From assembly GCA_037176725.1 (NCBI GenBank), contig JAZBRS010000044.1:6014001-6078000 (forward strand): DNA of 64,000 nt, read 5' to 3'. Source of the stretch: Posidonia oceanica. Lineage: Eukaryota > Streptophyta > Magnoliopsida > Alismatales > Posidoniaceae. Positions 1 to 11,021 of the stretch are shown here, in pieces (position 1 is the stretch's first letter; each line of letters starts with the position of its first letter). A program made the translations under genes and the position numbers. Under the pieces are notes generated by a model. The model had not been told where the DNA came from. It worked only from the letters and a program-made list of their open reading frames with translations, and searched no databases.

Positions 1-280
1 GAGATAGTTTGACTTTTTGTTAAGTTAGTGTTTTATTAAATATTTTTTTATAATTTCTAGTATATGTATTTTTTGATAGTGCATCATAATTTCCACATTT
101 AAATATCAATCATCGATATTTTCTCGAATTCGATACACTTCTGACAAATTATACTCAAATTTTAAATGCACATTGCTTTAGAAGATTTAAAAAAGTTTAA
201 CTTTTTTTATTTTTGAGTTCTCTTACTTGTTTTTTGACAATTACATACAACGATTTATCTATTTTGCGTTATTATATACC
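1..280 (+). repeat. Satellite monomer M1, left part (cut by element A)
   Basis: This AT-rich stretch matches the second sub-repeat of the 3.6 kb satellite, for example 37345-37620 and 52946-53225 (shared words gatagtttgactttttgtta and cgaattcgatacacttct). It runs unbroken into the element A insertion point and continues at 33995-34000 after A. No gene is seen. Confidence 0.9.
276..280 (+). other. Left target-site duplication of element A (atacc)
   Basis: The bases atacc directly precede the A 5' LTR and are repeated at 33995-33999 directly after the A 3' LTR. Intact satellite monomers read attatataccaactacac here, so this is the real target site. Five bases is the normal Ty3/gypsy duplication length. 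Confidence 0.92.
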
Positions 281-644
281 TATAGATATCTCATTTTCGC
301 ATTTCTGAGATTTCTTTTAAGATAGGGACCTTGAGGCGCCCCAAATCACATGTCTAAGTATTGATAACACATTTCCCAGATCTTCCGTAATTTCTTCAAA
401 GCATCGCTTGATCTTACTTGACTCAGGTTGTTGGCTGTGGCAGAGTTGACGCACTCAGACTCTCAACAAGTCCGAGTACCTTGAGTGTTCTTTATTTTTA
501 CTCAGATTCGTGGCAGATTTGAGTTAGAGAAGATGTTTTCATGATTTCATACACTATCTGAAGTTTCCCGGCCTTTTATCATGTTTTCTCTGGATAGAAC
601 CTAAGAGCTAGAGCTAGGAATGAACTGAGCTTGCTAGTTGCCAG

Positions 645-990
645 CTGGGGAGGCGACATGGATAGACGCCCTTTGAACAGGCGACTAACCTAGACGTCAT
701 CATAGCAGGTGACTAACTGTCGTGGGCTCCTTTAACCGCCTCTTGCAGTTATTTTTTACGGTTGTTTCCCACGATCCCATCGACTATTAGACGCCAACAT
801 AATTGGCGACTAACGGTCGTGGAATTGCAACGATTTTTTCCCATGATCCCCTCGACCGATAGCCGCCAACATAATCGGTGACTAACAGTCGTGGCCTCCA
901 TCGAACCAAATTTCCACGGTTTTCCCACGAGTGCTTGAGCGGTTGCTAGTCTTAGTCACCTACATATGCGACGACTGACAATAACTGTCA
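645..990 (+). promoter_or_regulatory. Cluster of GGCGACTAAC-type motifs in the U3 of element A
   Basis: Variants of GGCGACTAAC followed by GTCGTGG recur here, for example aggcgactaacctag, ttggcgactaacggtcgtgg and tcggtgactaacagtcgtgg, together with reverse complements such as tagtcttagtcacc. They lie 50-400 bp upstream of the TATA box. The same motifs fill the same interval of the A 3' LTR (about 32930-33260) and both LTRs of C. A transcription-factor role is inferred from position only. Confidence 0.6.
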
Positions 991-1039
991 CTTTTCTTCT
1001 AGAAGCATCTAGGTGTGAACCACTCACATCCCCTAAGCC

Positions 1040-1047
1040 TATAAATA
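1040..1047 (+). promoter_or_regulatory. TATA box of element A 5' LTR
   Basis: TATAAATA is followed by a GA-rich transcribed region. It is conserved in the A 3' LTR (33321-33328) and in both C LTRs on the minus strand, so it is the likely U3 promoter. Confidence 0.75.
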
Positions 1048-1640
1048 GACCTCGTACGTCAGTACTTGGGTCCCCCCGGCCAATTTGGAGAAAAACCTAT
1101 TTTGGAGAGAGCTCAAGAGAGAGATTTCCTTCAGATTTCTTTTAAGCTTCCACCTTCAAAGAGTCAGAGTTTTCAATCCAAAAACCCTAGCTTCCACCTT
1201 CAAAAAAGGAATCCTAGCTTCCACCTTTGATCCAGAAATCTTCGATCCCAAAGATCTTGAGTCAAGCCAGAGCTCCGATCGTACCTCCACTTCTATTTCA
1301 CTGCATACAGCACGAGTGTGAAGGGAGTACCTCATTCCAATTACTCTTTTTTTCTTTCATATTGCATTCCATAGCATAGAACCCATAGCATGTGCATGTG
1401 GGGAATAACCCCTGGTCAGTATTAGTTTCATTCGTTTATGTTATTTTTCTGCTTATTTCTACAACCGTTTACTACACTTGAACTAATCTAGACCTTTTAT
1501 TTTCATTTGTTTTGAAGGAAAGGAACAACGCTTACATGGCACGAAGAAGCCACTAGACGACATCCTGCTGTCAATCTAGTGATTCGGGTACCTGCATCTT
1601 CATCATCTCCCCCAAGGCGTCTTGTCAGCCCATCGACGAG

Positions 1641-1650
1641 TGGCGATCAC
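1641..1650 (+). promoter_or_regulatory. Primer-site-like motif inside the LTR
   Basis: TGGCGATCAC, preceded by ga, repeats the first ten bases of the family primer binding site. It lies 67 bp before the LTR end. Equivalent copies occur near the end of every LTR in the window. Confidence 0.55.
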
Positions 1651-1721
1651 ATCAAGCTGTCGACGTCATGGAAGCGCCGGCACCTTCATTCCAAGCACCC
1701 CCAAATCTACATCCACAGAAG

Positions 1722-1740
1722 TTGCCGATCACGGTGGTAC
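1722..1740 (+). promoter_or_regulatory. Primer binding site (tRNA-Arg type), element A
   Basis: The site lies four bases after the LTR end and reads ttgccgatcacggtggtac, a decayed form of TGGCGATCACGGTGGGAC seen in C. The complement of that 18-mer ends in CCA and resembles the 3' end of a plant tRNA-Arg. The tRNA assignment is from memory of tRNA sequences and of Ogre elements using tRNA-Arg. Confidence 0.75.
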
Positions 1741-3011
1741 TCGGTTTTAGCCAACCCCCGTGCTACGTAAGTGATTCCTTTACCTTCTTTCTATTATTGT
1801 TATAGATCTAGGTGTAGTTTTCGGTTTAGGGAATCGTGCGTGTAGGTTTTCACGACACTCAAACCCTTTATCGGTTTTTTTATTGTTTCTGACGTTAGTA
1901 AAACCCATAGCTTCAACAGCTGGGTCAGTTTTACTAAGGTCAAAAGACTCTGGAACTGAGCCGCCTTTTTAAGGAGCGCCTGTCCTAGTCGCACCACTGT
2001 GTGGCGATTGACAGGGGTGCCATCATCACAGGCGACTTAGTCTGAGTCCGTTTCACTGCAGATCGGTAGCTTTTTTTGTAATTTGTGTGGTGTTTTAGAT
2101 CTGCAGTCGCATAAAAAAACATTCAAAAAATCATTTCTGTCCATTGTATTTTCATTTTTTTAACGGTTTCTAGGATTGTTTGTGTCCACCCTTAAGGTGG
2201 AAACTATTTTCTGATATTAGAGATAAAGTTCCTTGAGTGAATCTTTATCTAACTAGAATGATCAACCTGAGCGAACCGGGGCCAGTGCAAGTCGCTCTCC
2301 CATATTCAGTGTTGGTTGTAATAGTTAGATCAAGATCTCAAGGTGTCCTAAGGTGTTATTATTGACTCCTCCTTCTCCCTGAGTCAATAATAATCCTTCG
2401 TAGATACTTGGCACTCTAATATTCCGTGTTTATTTACTGTTCTCTGGTTTGCTAAGTGCCGATCCTAAGGACAGAATCCTAGGTGGTGGGTCCTTCTTTA
2501 GAGAGACAAATCCACCATCTAGGCCCTCTTGGTGAACCCTGAAGAAGGTCAAAGAGTGGTACCTGTAAGCCAAAAATCCCATTTATTTGTGACACATGCA
2601 GGTTTAATTAATCAACTAATTAAACACCTAAACCAGTAAAATCGACGCTATGTCTGAGACTTGAATTTCTTTTTTCCTGCTTGTTGCATAGTCTGTCCAA
2701 GACGGACCTAGTTTGCTGGAAGAACAGAGGCACAACCGCCTATTCAGAAGGCGCCTCGCTCAGCTGCCTTTACAATAGGCGACTTGTTTGGCCGCTTGAC
2801 ATACAGGCGACTACAGGGAAAACGTTACGTTTCAGAGTGCCTTGATTGCAGGGATTTAATTGTTACTATTCACAGGTTGCAGGAGCATCGACACAAACTG
2901 TTTCTGTTATTTTCTTTTTCTTTTTCTTTTTTGAGTCCACATTAACTAGTGTGTTTGAGTTTGTAATTTCCTTTTCAAGTTTTCTGTAATAATTTAAAAG
3001 ACAATCTCACA
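1741..3011 (+). other. Element A leader (5' untranslated region)
   Basis: This is non-coding sequence between the primer site and gag. It holds a GTAAGT splice-donor-like site at 1767-1772, more GGCGACT-type motifs (about 1970-2040 and 2735-2820), a 13-bp perfect hairpin at 2356-2393, a possible acceptor ttcacaggttgcag near 2868-2881, and a pyrimidine-rich run at 2910-2935 before the gag ATG. The corresponding C leader is 48187-49522. Confidence 0.7.
2356..2393 (+). other. Perfect 13-bp stem-loop in the element A leader
   Basis: The arm TTATTATTGACTC (2356-2368) is exactly complementary to 2381-2393, with a 12-base pyrimidine loop between them. C keeps a shorter version of the stem around 48869-48902. 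In a retroelement leader such a structure could serve RNA dimerisation or packaging. That role is inference. Confidence 0.55.
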
Positions 3012-5675
3012 ATGGAGCTTTATCGGCCGAATCAAGAGCACATCAATACGACCTCTACCTCAACCTCTACCTCTACGGCGCAATCAAGTCTAGGTCCAGA
3101 TGGGTTCTTTTACAGAGCTTCAACTTCACAGGCACAAGAGCAAGAAACTCCCAACTTTGCACAAGGAGTTGAAGGAGAGAGAGGAGTAAGCCACTCCCAA
3201 ACATGGAGTACCTCGTTTGCGCACACACTTCCTGAGATAACCTCCTTAGTAGTGCTGCCTACATCGACCGCTTCCTATCTGTCTGAGGAAGCGATTAATG
3301 AGATCTACCAACTGTTGGCACGGCACCACCATCCCTCATTTAGGAGCCTACAAACCTCATCCATCCACCAAACTTCTTTCCTAAACCTTCACCAAAACCC
3401 ACTAATCATGCCCACTCACACATGCACCATGCCACTAAACCCCACTACAAACTTCCCAACCCGAGGTCCATTCCCACAATACCATGCAACGCCAACCTAT
3501 CCTTCCATGCATCAAACCATGCCATCATACACAGCCTACCAACAACAACAATATCCCGGAATGTCATACCAACCACAGTATCCCGGAATAACACACTCAC
3601 CACAACCTCCCGCTAACACACAATCATACTACACTCCACATCAAACCCAACCCTTCTCTCCACCCTACGACCCTCTATCACCACCGTTCCACCAAACACA
3701 TGGGCACCTAAACCAGGGACAACAAGCCATGCCAAGACAGGACATCAAAAGAATGATCTCTGAGGCATTCACAGAGGCAGGGGTTACACATAAAGTGCCA
3801 ATAGGGTTTGACATTGCTAAATTTCCTCATTTTGTTCTTCCACCTGGATTCAAAATGCCGAAGATGAGGAAATACAGTGGAACAGAGGATCCAAGAGGCC
3901 ATCTAGCCACATTTACTATGGATGCTCTGCCCTATCAATATGACAATGGGCTTACTATTTACCTCTTCTTCAAAAGCCTGGAAGGAGAAGCATTGGGATG
4001 GTTCAACATGCTCACAGCATGTGATCTCAGTAGCTTCAAGATGGTCCAAGAAATATTTCTGCTCCAATATGGCCATCGCATCCAGCACGAGCCTATAATG
4101 AGCGACCTCCTCGCTGAAAGGATGAAACCAGATGAGGAGTTTGCTACTTTTGCAAGCAGATGGAGGGACATGGCTGCAAAGTCAAAATGCTACATCCCAG
4201 AAAGCCAAACAGTTGAGGTCATTTCACAAAACACTAAAGGAGCGCTCAGAACAGGACTGTTGATTAGTGACCTTCAAACATACCCTGAACTGTACGAGCG
4301 TGCTGCTAGAGTCCTCCGTCACAAAGAAGAGCTACTATTCTTGGAACCCGAAGGAAGGGGCAAGAAGACAACCTCTAGCTATACACTTGAACGCATCACT
4401 GGTGACATGGCCCAAGTTTTAATTAAGCAGAGGCAGAAAAACCCCCAATATCAGTCTGGGCAATCGTTTCTGCCCCAAAGGCAATCGGCAAAGTATCAGG
4501 GGCAGTTAGTGCAGCCGATACAGCATCAACAACAACCGCCACCTGACTACCCGGTGCATGCCCAGCAAGGATGGACGAACAATACATACCAGGGGCGACA
4601 GCAGGGGCAGAGGAACTACCACAACGTCCCTCCACTGGGAAACTACAAGGGCCCTTAAAAGCAAAGCTATCCTTCGCTTCCTGAATCTATCCCCGACACA
4701 TTCAGGATGCTGGTTGAAAGTGGAGATCTGTGACTCCCTGAACCCAGGTCAAGTTTTCCAAATGCTGATATGTCCAAGCACTGCCCTTATCATCAAAACC
4801 ATGGGCACACCCTTGAAGACTGTTTCACTGTCAAAGATAAAATACATAATCTTAATGACAAGGGTGAAATCATGTGGCCTAGGCTTAAAGCCAGACTGAA
4901 AGTAGCTCAAGGGGACCAGCAAGTGATGCAGATACATCAAGAGCCCTTACTTAACCATCGAGTGGTTCATGCGGATGCAGAGATCATCCTAACAGCTGCT
5001 CGATCTGAATTGGCATCCATCCAGTGCATACAAGCATATCCAGAATAGAGCCCATCAAGTAGAGAGGACCTTAATCTCAAGGCACCCTCAACACCTACTC
5101 TGAACTCTCAGGACACGATCCAAGAAGATTGGTCACCCACTTATGATGAGTACACTGATACTGATTGGTGCGATAAAAAGACAGTGGAGTCTCAGATATT
5201 CCAGGACTTAATAGAAGAAAACCAGTCACCCATCTACGATGAGTATGCTGATGTGGACTGGTACAACATGGAAGCCATGTTCAACTTGCCGCTCCCAGCA
5301 GCACAAGCAAGAGTTGATCCTCCTCCCAAACTGCCCGATCCTACAAGAGGACACACTAGGGGTAGTCATGAACAGTGTTTTCATGAAGGAGAGGTTAATA
5401 CAGAGTACATCAATGGTCACACTTCAAAGGGAGGAGGAAATCTGATAGCCTCACTCAAAGACAAAGCCACCAGGGGCACTGTACATGGAACGGGTCAGAA
5501 TGAGTCTAACTCTGACCCTCTGAAAGCAAGGACTGGGCGCAAACCAAAAGAGCGACAAGAACATGCGCGACAAGCACTTGACTACTTAACGCCAAGGGCA
5601 GATTTCCGTAGTCACCCCTTAGGTAAGCCCCCTCATCTGGGAAGGGAGGTGCGAGGTTCCATTGAACCCAACTGA
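3012..5675 (+). pseudogene. gag: Element A gag polyprotein (broken by in-frame stops)
   Basis: One frame runs from the ATG at 3012 to the stop at 5675, about 887 codons, interrupted by a TAA at 4656-4658, a TGA near 4731 and a TAG at 5046-5048. The N-terminal 240 or so residues are Ser/Thr/Pro/Gln rich. The capsid-like retrotransposon gag domain follows (residues about 270-430), including FFKSLEGEALGWF and FASRWRDMAAKSK, and matches B gag. After a Gln-rich spacer, a zinc-knuckle-like KHCPYHQNHGHTLEDC lies at about 4776-4823. Near the C-terminus a motif of the form SPxYDEYxDxDW appears twice. C keeps the same whole frame, with stops at other places, so the ancestral protein was one long Gag with no protease attached. 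It would form the virus-like particle. Confidence 0.88.
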
Positions 5676-8033
5676 GGGCAGTGGTTAATTTAATTAAAAC
5701 TTGTAAATAAGACATTTTCCTTTCCGCACTCTATTTTCCTTTATTTGTCTTTATTTATCTCTAATGCTAAGTTAGATTTTAAGTAATAAATAATAAAAAT
5801 GACTGATGAGTGTGGGTTACACCTGACAACTTGAAGCATTTAGCAGAATTGCCAAAATATTATCTAAGGTTTCCTAAGCTGAGACCGTCACACCCAGGGA
5901 AGGTCCAACCACTAGTTGTAACAACCTAAAGGCATCTTTAGATCCATGGGAGTCACATACAACACACCCTTAATTAGCATGCCAAACTCTAGAAGGAACC
6001 AAAGACCAAGTCCTAGCCAAGGAAAGAAAGTTGCATCCTAAATAGAAAAGGAACTGAACAACTAGGGTAACCTCAACCTTGTCCTGTCTGCACATACACT
6101 TGCATGGGGAGGTAAGAGAAAGGCAAGCTCAAAGTAGAGGCTTATGGTACGAACCGCTTGCCAAATAACTTAGAAAATGTCTAGAAAAGATGGCAGCAAA
6201 AACTGCCCAAACAGAGAGGAATGAAGGCAGCAAAGAAGCTATCCAAGTGAGGAACAAATGAAAAGAGACAGTAAAAGAAACTGTCCAACTGAAAGAGGTC
6301 AGCAAAGAGCTGTCCAAAGAGCGGAAAAGGAACATGGCAAAAGCTATCTATGTGTCTGAAGCATAAATCCTGGAGAGACGCGTTAAGGACCAAAGAAAGG
6401 CAAGTGGAATTAAAGACCTAAGCCAAAGTCAAGAGCTTATTGCACTTCAAACCTCCTCCACCTATCTCACCCACAGGCAAGGGGCAGGAAATCCTAGAAA
6501 TTCAGGGACTGATTAAATGAAGGAAACAATAATCAAACCAAGGCTAGTATGAGGTTCTAAGTTCTCAACAGACTAGGCATGTTAGAAGGGAAAGTTCTCT
6601 CACCCTAGATAATACGAGGCAATACCGCAAGGTCTCTAAGTAAGAAGGTTATGACCATACTCATCAATCCAAAAAAATATCAAAAAATCAGAAAATCCTA
6701 AAACACCAAAAAAAAATTAGAAAATAAAAAATACCAAAAAATCCCAAAATTCAAAAATCAAAATACCAAAAAATCATAAAATCACAAATTTCAAAAAATT
6801 AGAAAATCCAAGAAAACTAACCAAAAAAAGCACCATCCACCCTACATACAAGTGAAAACTTAGTAAGTAGGAAGACTGGAATTAGTTTGGCCGGTGATGC
6901 AAAAATCATTCATCTCGGATTTGGAGACAACGTCCTACTCAAGCGTGTCTCACGGCTTGGGTGCGTTTTCTCAACAAAGACATTGCTTTTGCAATAACCT
7001 TTAGAGCATCTACAGATAACTCACAATCGACGTCCACTAAGCTCCGATTTTCCATCTCTCTACTGAGGCCAAGACTAATTCCCTCCACCTAGTTCTCAAG
7101 TAGTGTTGATTAAGGGATTTCTTTATCTCCTATACTAGTATAACTTAGTCAATTGCCCTAGGAACTGGAAAAGGTTCACCTGTGATTACTAACATCTTTT
7201 GTTAAGTGTGCAGGTACAAATCTCACAACATAAAGAATGAGCTCACACCTAAGTGGCTCATATAGTGTGCAAAGGCACACCCACTTTGACTAAAAGGCAA
7301 ACCCCGATTTGGCAAAGGAAGGGTTCACTCCCACACCCGGTTCTTTAATCATAGAACTCCTTTATTTGCCAAATCGAGTTGTGGGACGACGGTCCTTTCC
7401 TAAGAGTGCTGGTCACACTTGAGGACAGAGAAGACTTGGCCACAACGAATTGCATTCATTCATTTTGCATATGTCCATATGGTTTGGGACCAACTGTACC
7501 CCGCCAGCCTAACCTAGCATATGGACCATTCATTGCATTGCATGTTGACCTTACATTATCATCGTATGTTTCAATCATGCATCCATGCATCTTCTCAAAT
7601 CATTGGAAGTGGAGCACGGACGGAGCATTGATCTTGAAGAGTGTTAGAAACCCTTAGGACATGTGATTCTCCTAGAGTCAACCCAATTCCTACCCATCCT
7701 TTTATCAATTCCAACCTGAGTGAAGTCTCAAACAAGATGTCACACTCCTTTCGATCGTGTCAGAATAACATCCCGCGATTTCCTCCTTAGTTCTTGCCTC
7801 ATTGGAGCACCTCTACATGGTTGACCTGGTCTTGACATCGGCTGCGACACATAGTTCTGAAACCGACTTGACCCCTCCATACCTGAGTTTCCAATATGAT
7901 GGCAATTTAAAAACCTCTTTTTATCTTTCCTTTGGCTACTTCAGTGGCGAATTGTTTGAGATGGAGCACCCCTTTTCAGGAAATGCTCAATAGGACATCG
8001 TTCTTGCCTTGGACCCGATCTTGTTCCAAAATC
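5676..8033 (+). other. Element A post-gag non-coding region
   Basis: No coding domain is found on either strand. Short frames such as 7379-7657 have no counterpart of similar quality in C and are not called. The region contains repeated words of the type gcagcaaagaagctatcc (6180-6350), an A-rich low-complexity block and gcattgcat-type runs near 7530-7590. It is collinear with 43210-45564 of C and takes the place where an autonomous relative has pol. Confidence 0.75.
6663..6835 (+). repeat. A-rich low-complexity block in element A
   Basis: Irregular repeats of caaaaaatcc/aaaaatcaaa make up this block. T-rich (opposite-strand) and A-rich blocks of the same kind sit at the equivalent places in C (44462-44572) and B (20127-20272). 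Confidence 0.8.
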
Positions 8034-8052
8034 AACTCCAAGAAGGGGCATC
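8034..8052 (+). promoter_or_regulatory. Polypurine tract of element A
   Basis: The sequence ccaagaaggggcatc ends directly at the 3' LTR start. B has aaggaggggcaatc and C has aaggaggggcatc (minus strand) at the same position, which is where plus-strand DNA synthesis would be primed. Confidence 0.8.
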
Positions 8053-8090
8053 TGTAGATATCCCACTGAGAGTTCATTTAAGATAGGGAC
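8053..8090 (+). repeat. Element A 3' LTR, first fragment
   Basis: Thirty-eight bases starting tgtagatatccc match the start of the A 5' LTR (281-). The match continues at 32611 after the B insertion, through the words ttaagatagggac and cttgaggcgcc. Confidence 0.92.
8086..8090 (+). other. Left target-site duplication of element B (gggac)
   Basis: The bases gggac are repeated at 32606-32610 after the B 3' LTR. The uninterrupted A 5' LTR reads agatagggaccttgag here, so the duplication reconstructs the target exactly. Confidence 0.9.
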
Positions 8091-8556
8091 TGTAGATACC
8101 CCATTTTGGCACTCCCTTCATGTTAGGATAGTCTCTTGCATTAGGTCGCTCTTAGAAGCCCTCCACCAATTTCTGAATCTCACTTGAGCCAAATGTTCTT
8201 CTCAAGTCCAGAGTGCTATCCTTATCTAAGCCCCAAATGTTGGCAACCTGAGTGTTCTTCACGTCCTGACCAAATTTGGAAGTTAAACTGATTAAGGGTG
8301 TTGTCCGCTGGCTTCTCAGCGTACAACGTTGGTCACTGGTTTTCCAGTGGCTAACATTGGCCGTTGGCTTTCCAGCATCCAATGTGGCAACCCAGCCAGC
8401 CAAAGCTTTCCTTATTTGGCCTAATCCAAAAATCATGTTTTTGCCTTCTTTGGAACCTGTTGACCGGTCAAAGCCATCAAAGCCGAGTTTAATCACACTT
8501 AAAGACTCCTTAATTGGGGAATCTTCTCTGATCCTGTCAGTTATGCCTCGGAGGTC

Positions 8557-8612
8557 GTTATACGCGAGTACTCTCGCTTATAACGTTATACGCTGGTTTT
8601 CCAGCGTATAAC
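8557..8612 (+). promoter_or_regulatory. Hairpin motif cluster just upstream of the LTR TATA box
   Basis: It contains gttatacgcgag, cgcttataacgttatacgct and a perfect inverted repeat at 8585-8612, with 12-bp arms (GTTATACGCTGG and its complement) around TTTT. The 3' LTR keeps it at about 31667-31719. It ends 65 bp before the TATA box. The same motif family occurs upstream of the three antisense genes. Confidence 0.65.
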
Positions 8613-8676
8613 ACTTCTGAAACAGGAAACTCTGCTGATTTGGCATTTGTGTCCTTTTTTGTTCCTCCCTTGCTTC

Positions 8677-8683
8677 TATAAAA
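8677..8683 (+). promoter_or_regulatory. TATA box of element B 5' LTR
   Basis: TATAAAA within ttctataaaagcaagag is identical in the 3' LTR (31784-31790). A purine-rich transcribed part of the LTR follows. Confidence 0.75.
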
Positions 8684-9323
8684 GCAAGAGTACCCCTACT
8701 GAGTTCAAGGCCGGAACTTTGAGAGAGAAAAGGAGTTAAGAAACTTTTGGAACTCACATACTCTTAAGATTAAAAATCTTAGAGAAGTGAGGTCCTTAAG
8801 AATTGAAAGAGAGAAGAGAGTTTTGGAAAGAAAGAGAGTCTTAGAAAAAGCTTGAGGATCCTTTTGTCGTTGTTGGCTTCATGCCAACACAGTTTGCACC
8901 TTGTGCATAGACAGAGGAGACTCTATTTCATTCATTTCCTTTTCATTTCTGATATTACATGTTTAATTCCATAGCATAATCAAGCATTTTTATTTCAAGT
9001 TCATATATTGCTTAAACTAGGCATACATCTCTTTTAGTTGCAATCGGGGGGATCAAACCGCTCGGGTACGTATCTCACTACACTTTCTTTATTTTCTTTT
9101 CTACTAATTCTAGATAAGTTACTACACATATTGATCCATTTTTATATTGTCTTGTTTGTTTTGCTTTGCTATCATTTGTCATACAGGGAGGAAGAAGGAA
9201 GAAAGAGCTTACCAAGCACGGGCACCATTGGGCAATGCTGGCGTTGTCCCAAGGTAGCTAAACCTGCAACCACACTACATCTCATCAAAGGTATCTCGAG
9301 GGCTGGCGAAAGCGAATTGAGAG

Positions 9324-9333
9324 TGGCGATCAC
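9324..9333 (+). promoter_or_regulatory. Primer-site-like motif inside the B 5' LTR
   Basis: TGGCGATCAC in the context gagtggcgatcacactg lies 165 bp before the LTR end. The 3' LTR copy (32431-32440) reads tggtgatcac. Confidence 0.5.
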
Positions 9334-9501
9334 ACTGATTCCATTACACGTGGAGTGACGGAGTCGGATACAAAAAGGAGACCCCGAGGAAGAGAAGATA
9401 GAGCGAGCAAAAGAGGGAGCCAAATGAAACCTCTTCTTCCCCAAATCTCCCTCTCATCTTCTTCTCCACCTCGCACTTCCAAAAACCCCATATCCACAGT
9501 C

Positions 9502-9519
9502 TAGCGATCATGGTGGGAC
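9502..9519 (+). promoter_or_regulatory. Primer binding site, element B
   Basis: TAGCGATCATGGTGGGAC lies three bases after the LTR end and differs at two positions from the C site TGGCGATCACGGTGGGAC. It has the same tRNA-Arg-type assignment. Confidence 0.8.
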
Positions 9520-11021
9520 AGCTAAAAGTGCCCCCATGCAAGGTAAGTAAACCCTTCCTTTCTTCTTCCTCCTTCATTATTGACATTCTTAGTTTAGTTT
9601 TAATTTCTTATTTTTTAGTATGTTTTAAAGAAGAGGCAAAATTCCTCGTAGTGTTTTGAGGCATCGTGATTTTTTTCGTTTGTTTTCTATGTGTCAATAA
9701 CTGAAATCACCTCCCCTTTCTCTCTGGATTCTCGAGTGTGGGGGTGATCTGTAAAAATTACAGTTTTTTTCTGAAAAAATACTGTCAGTACGTTATACGC
9801 GTAATCTGGCACGTCTAACATTGGACGCGGCAAGATCCGCGTCTAACGACTACTTAACAGAAACTCTTCTGTTTTAAATTTTATTTTAGTTTTCCTTGTT
9901 ATAACTAGCCCGAAGAATTGAGGTGTGAGGTGATCGGCTCCGCCATAGGGACCGGAACTTCAGTTTCTTTGGGCACTTTGCAAAAAAAAAACAAAACAAA
10001 AAAAATCACATCTTTTTATATGACTTGCATGGCCCTCCTTGGGAACTAATTGCTTGTGTCATTTCTTGGGTTATATAAGTAACCATCTAGGTCCCAAGCA
10101 CCTCTGTTGCAAATGGTTTAGGAAAGGTACTTGTATTGTCATTATCTTTTACTAAGGGCCCTCCTTCTTCCTTGGCCTTTTGTGAAAGATAATTAGAACC
10201 TCAAGCCTTAACTTGTATTTCTCCCTCCCCCTTTCGGTGGTTTGCTTATTGCATTTGTGTGTGGATACGTGAGCGACCCAATCAATCTCGAGTACGCTGG
10301 GCTCTACCTCTACAGGGTAGGGACCTAAGTGTATTCAGGCTCCCCCTAGCATCCTCAGGAGTTGAGGTAGGGGGTAGTACCAATCATATTCACCTATTTT
10401 GTGAGGAGCCTTAGAAATTCCAAAAAAAGAAAAGAAAAGCCATACCTAAGCCTTAAAGAATCCAGAGAGCTACAGCAGGTTTAAAGCACTAATCTCAAAG
10501 CAAAAACAAAAATTAAAACCTTAAATCGCTGTTTGAAAGTGTTGCTATGCAGTTCTCTGAAACAGGGCGTTAACCGCTGAGATCCCTGCGTATAACGTTA
10601 TATGCAGCAGGTTAAGCGTCTAACGCATTCTTTGTGTGGCAGTTATTTTTTTAGCTCCTTTGTGATTTGTTTGGCAAGGGAAGACACTTGGAAAAACCCA
10701 TAACAGTGATAGTTCAATTTTATTTTTTATTTCTTTTAGGAATCTGTATTAAAATTTCCAAGTTCTTGTAATTTCTTTCCCTTTGCATTTGTAAACCCTT
10801 CAAAAAAAAAGAGAGCAAAAAATCAGAGCAGAAAGAAAGAAAAGAAAAACAAAAAAAAAAGGGAAAGGGAAAAGAAGAACAGAAAAGACAGAAGAGAAAA
10901 GAAAAGACAGGAGGGATACTGTTAAGGGTATTGTACGCCTGATATTGTACGTCCAACGTTATACGCCTTACACTGAGGCGTATTACGCCCTGAAGCCAAT
11001 TCCATCTCAAAAGTTGCAGCA
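9520..11021 (+). other. Element B leader
   Basis: This 1.5-kb stretch has no convincing gene. It contains a GTAAGT donor-like site at 9543-9548, motif clusters at 9790-9849, 10567-10626 (including the near-palindrome tgcgtataacgttatatgca) and 10931-10990, an A-rich run at 9979-10006, a pyrimidine-rich acceptor-like tttcttttag at about 10731-10740, and a purine-rich run at 10801-10915 before gag. Confidence 0.7.

Larger units (their letters stand above)
281..1717 (+). repeat. Element A 5' LTR (1437 bp)
   Basis: It begins tatagatatc, a decayed TGTAGATATC start, and ends atccaca. It is collinear with 8053-8090 plus 32611-33994. Roughly 20 differences fall in the first 285 or so bases compared after the B insertion point (manual count). 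It contains a TATA box, upstream motif clusters, and an internal copy of the primer-site motif near its end. The short open frame at 1085-1321 lies in the transcribed LTR and is not taken as a gene. Confidence 0.92.
8091..9498 (+). repeat. Element B 5' LTR (1408 bp)
   Basis: It starts tgtagatacccc and ends atatccaca (TG...CA). It is collinear and equal in length with 31198-32605. It contains a TATA box at 8677, hairpin motif clusters at about 8315-8395 and 8557-8612, and a primer-site-like motif at 9324-9333. Open frames within it, such as 8152-8496 (minus), are duplicated in the other LTR simply because the LTR is, and are not genes. Confidence 0.93.

Noticed and set aside
7379..7993. Plus-strand frames in the A post-gag region as a possible lost pol or extra gene
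   Set aside because: No RT, RNase H or integrase motif, and the collinear part of C does not keep them open.
8152..8496. A 114-codon minus-strand frame found twice (also 31259-31603)
   Set aside because: It is duplicated only because it lies within the B LTR; it overlaps the U3 motif clusters and has no domain.
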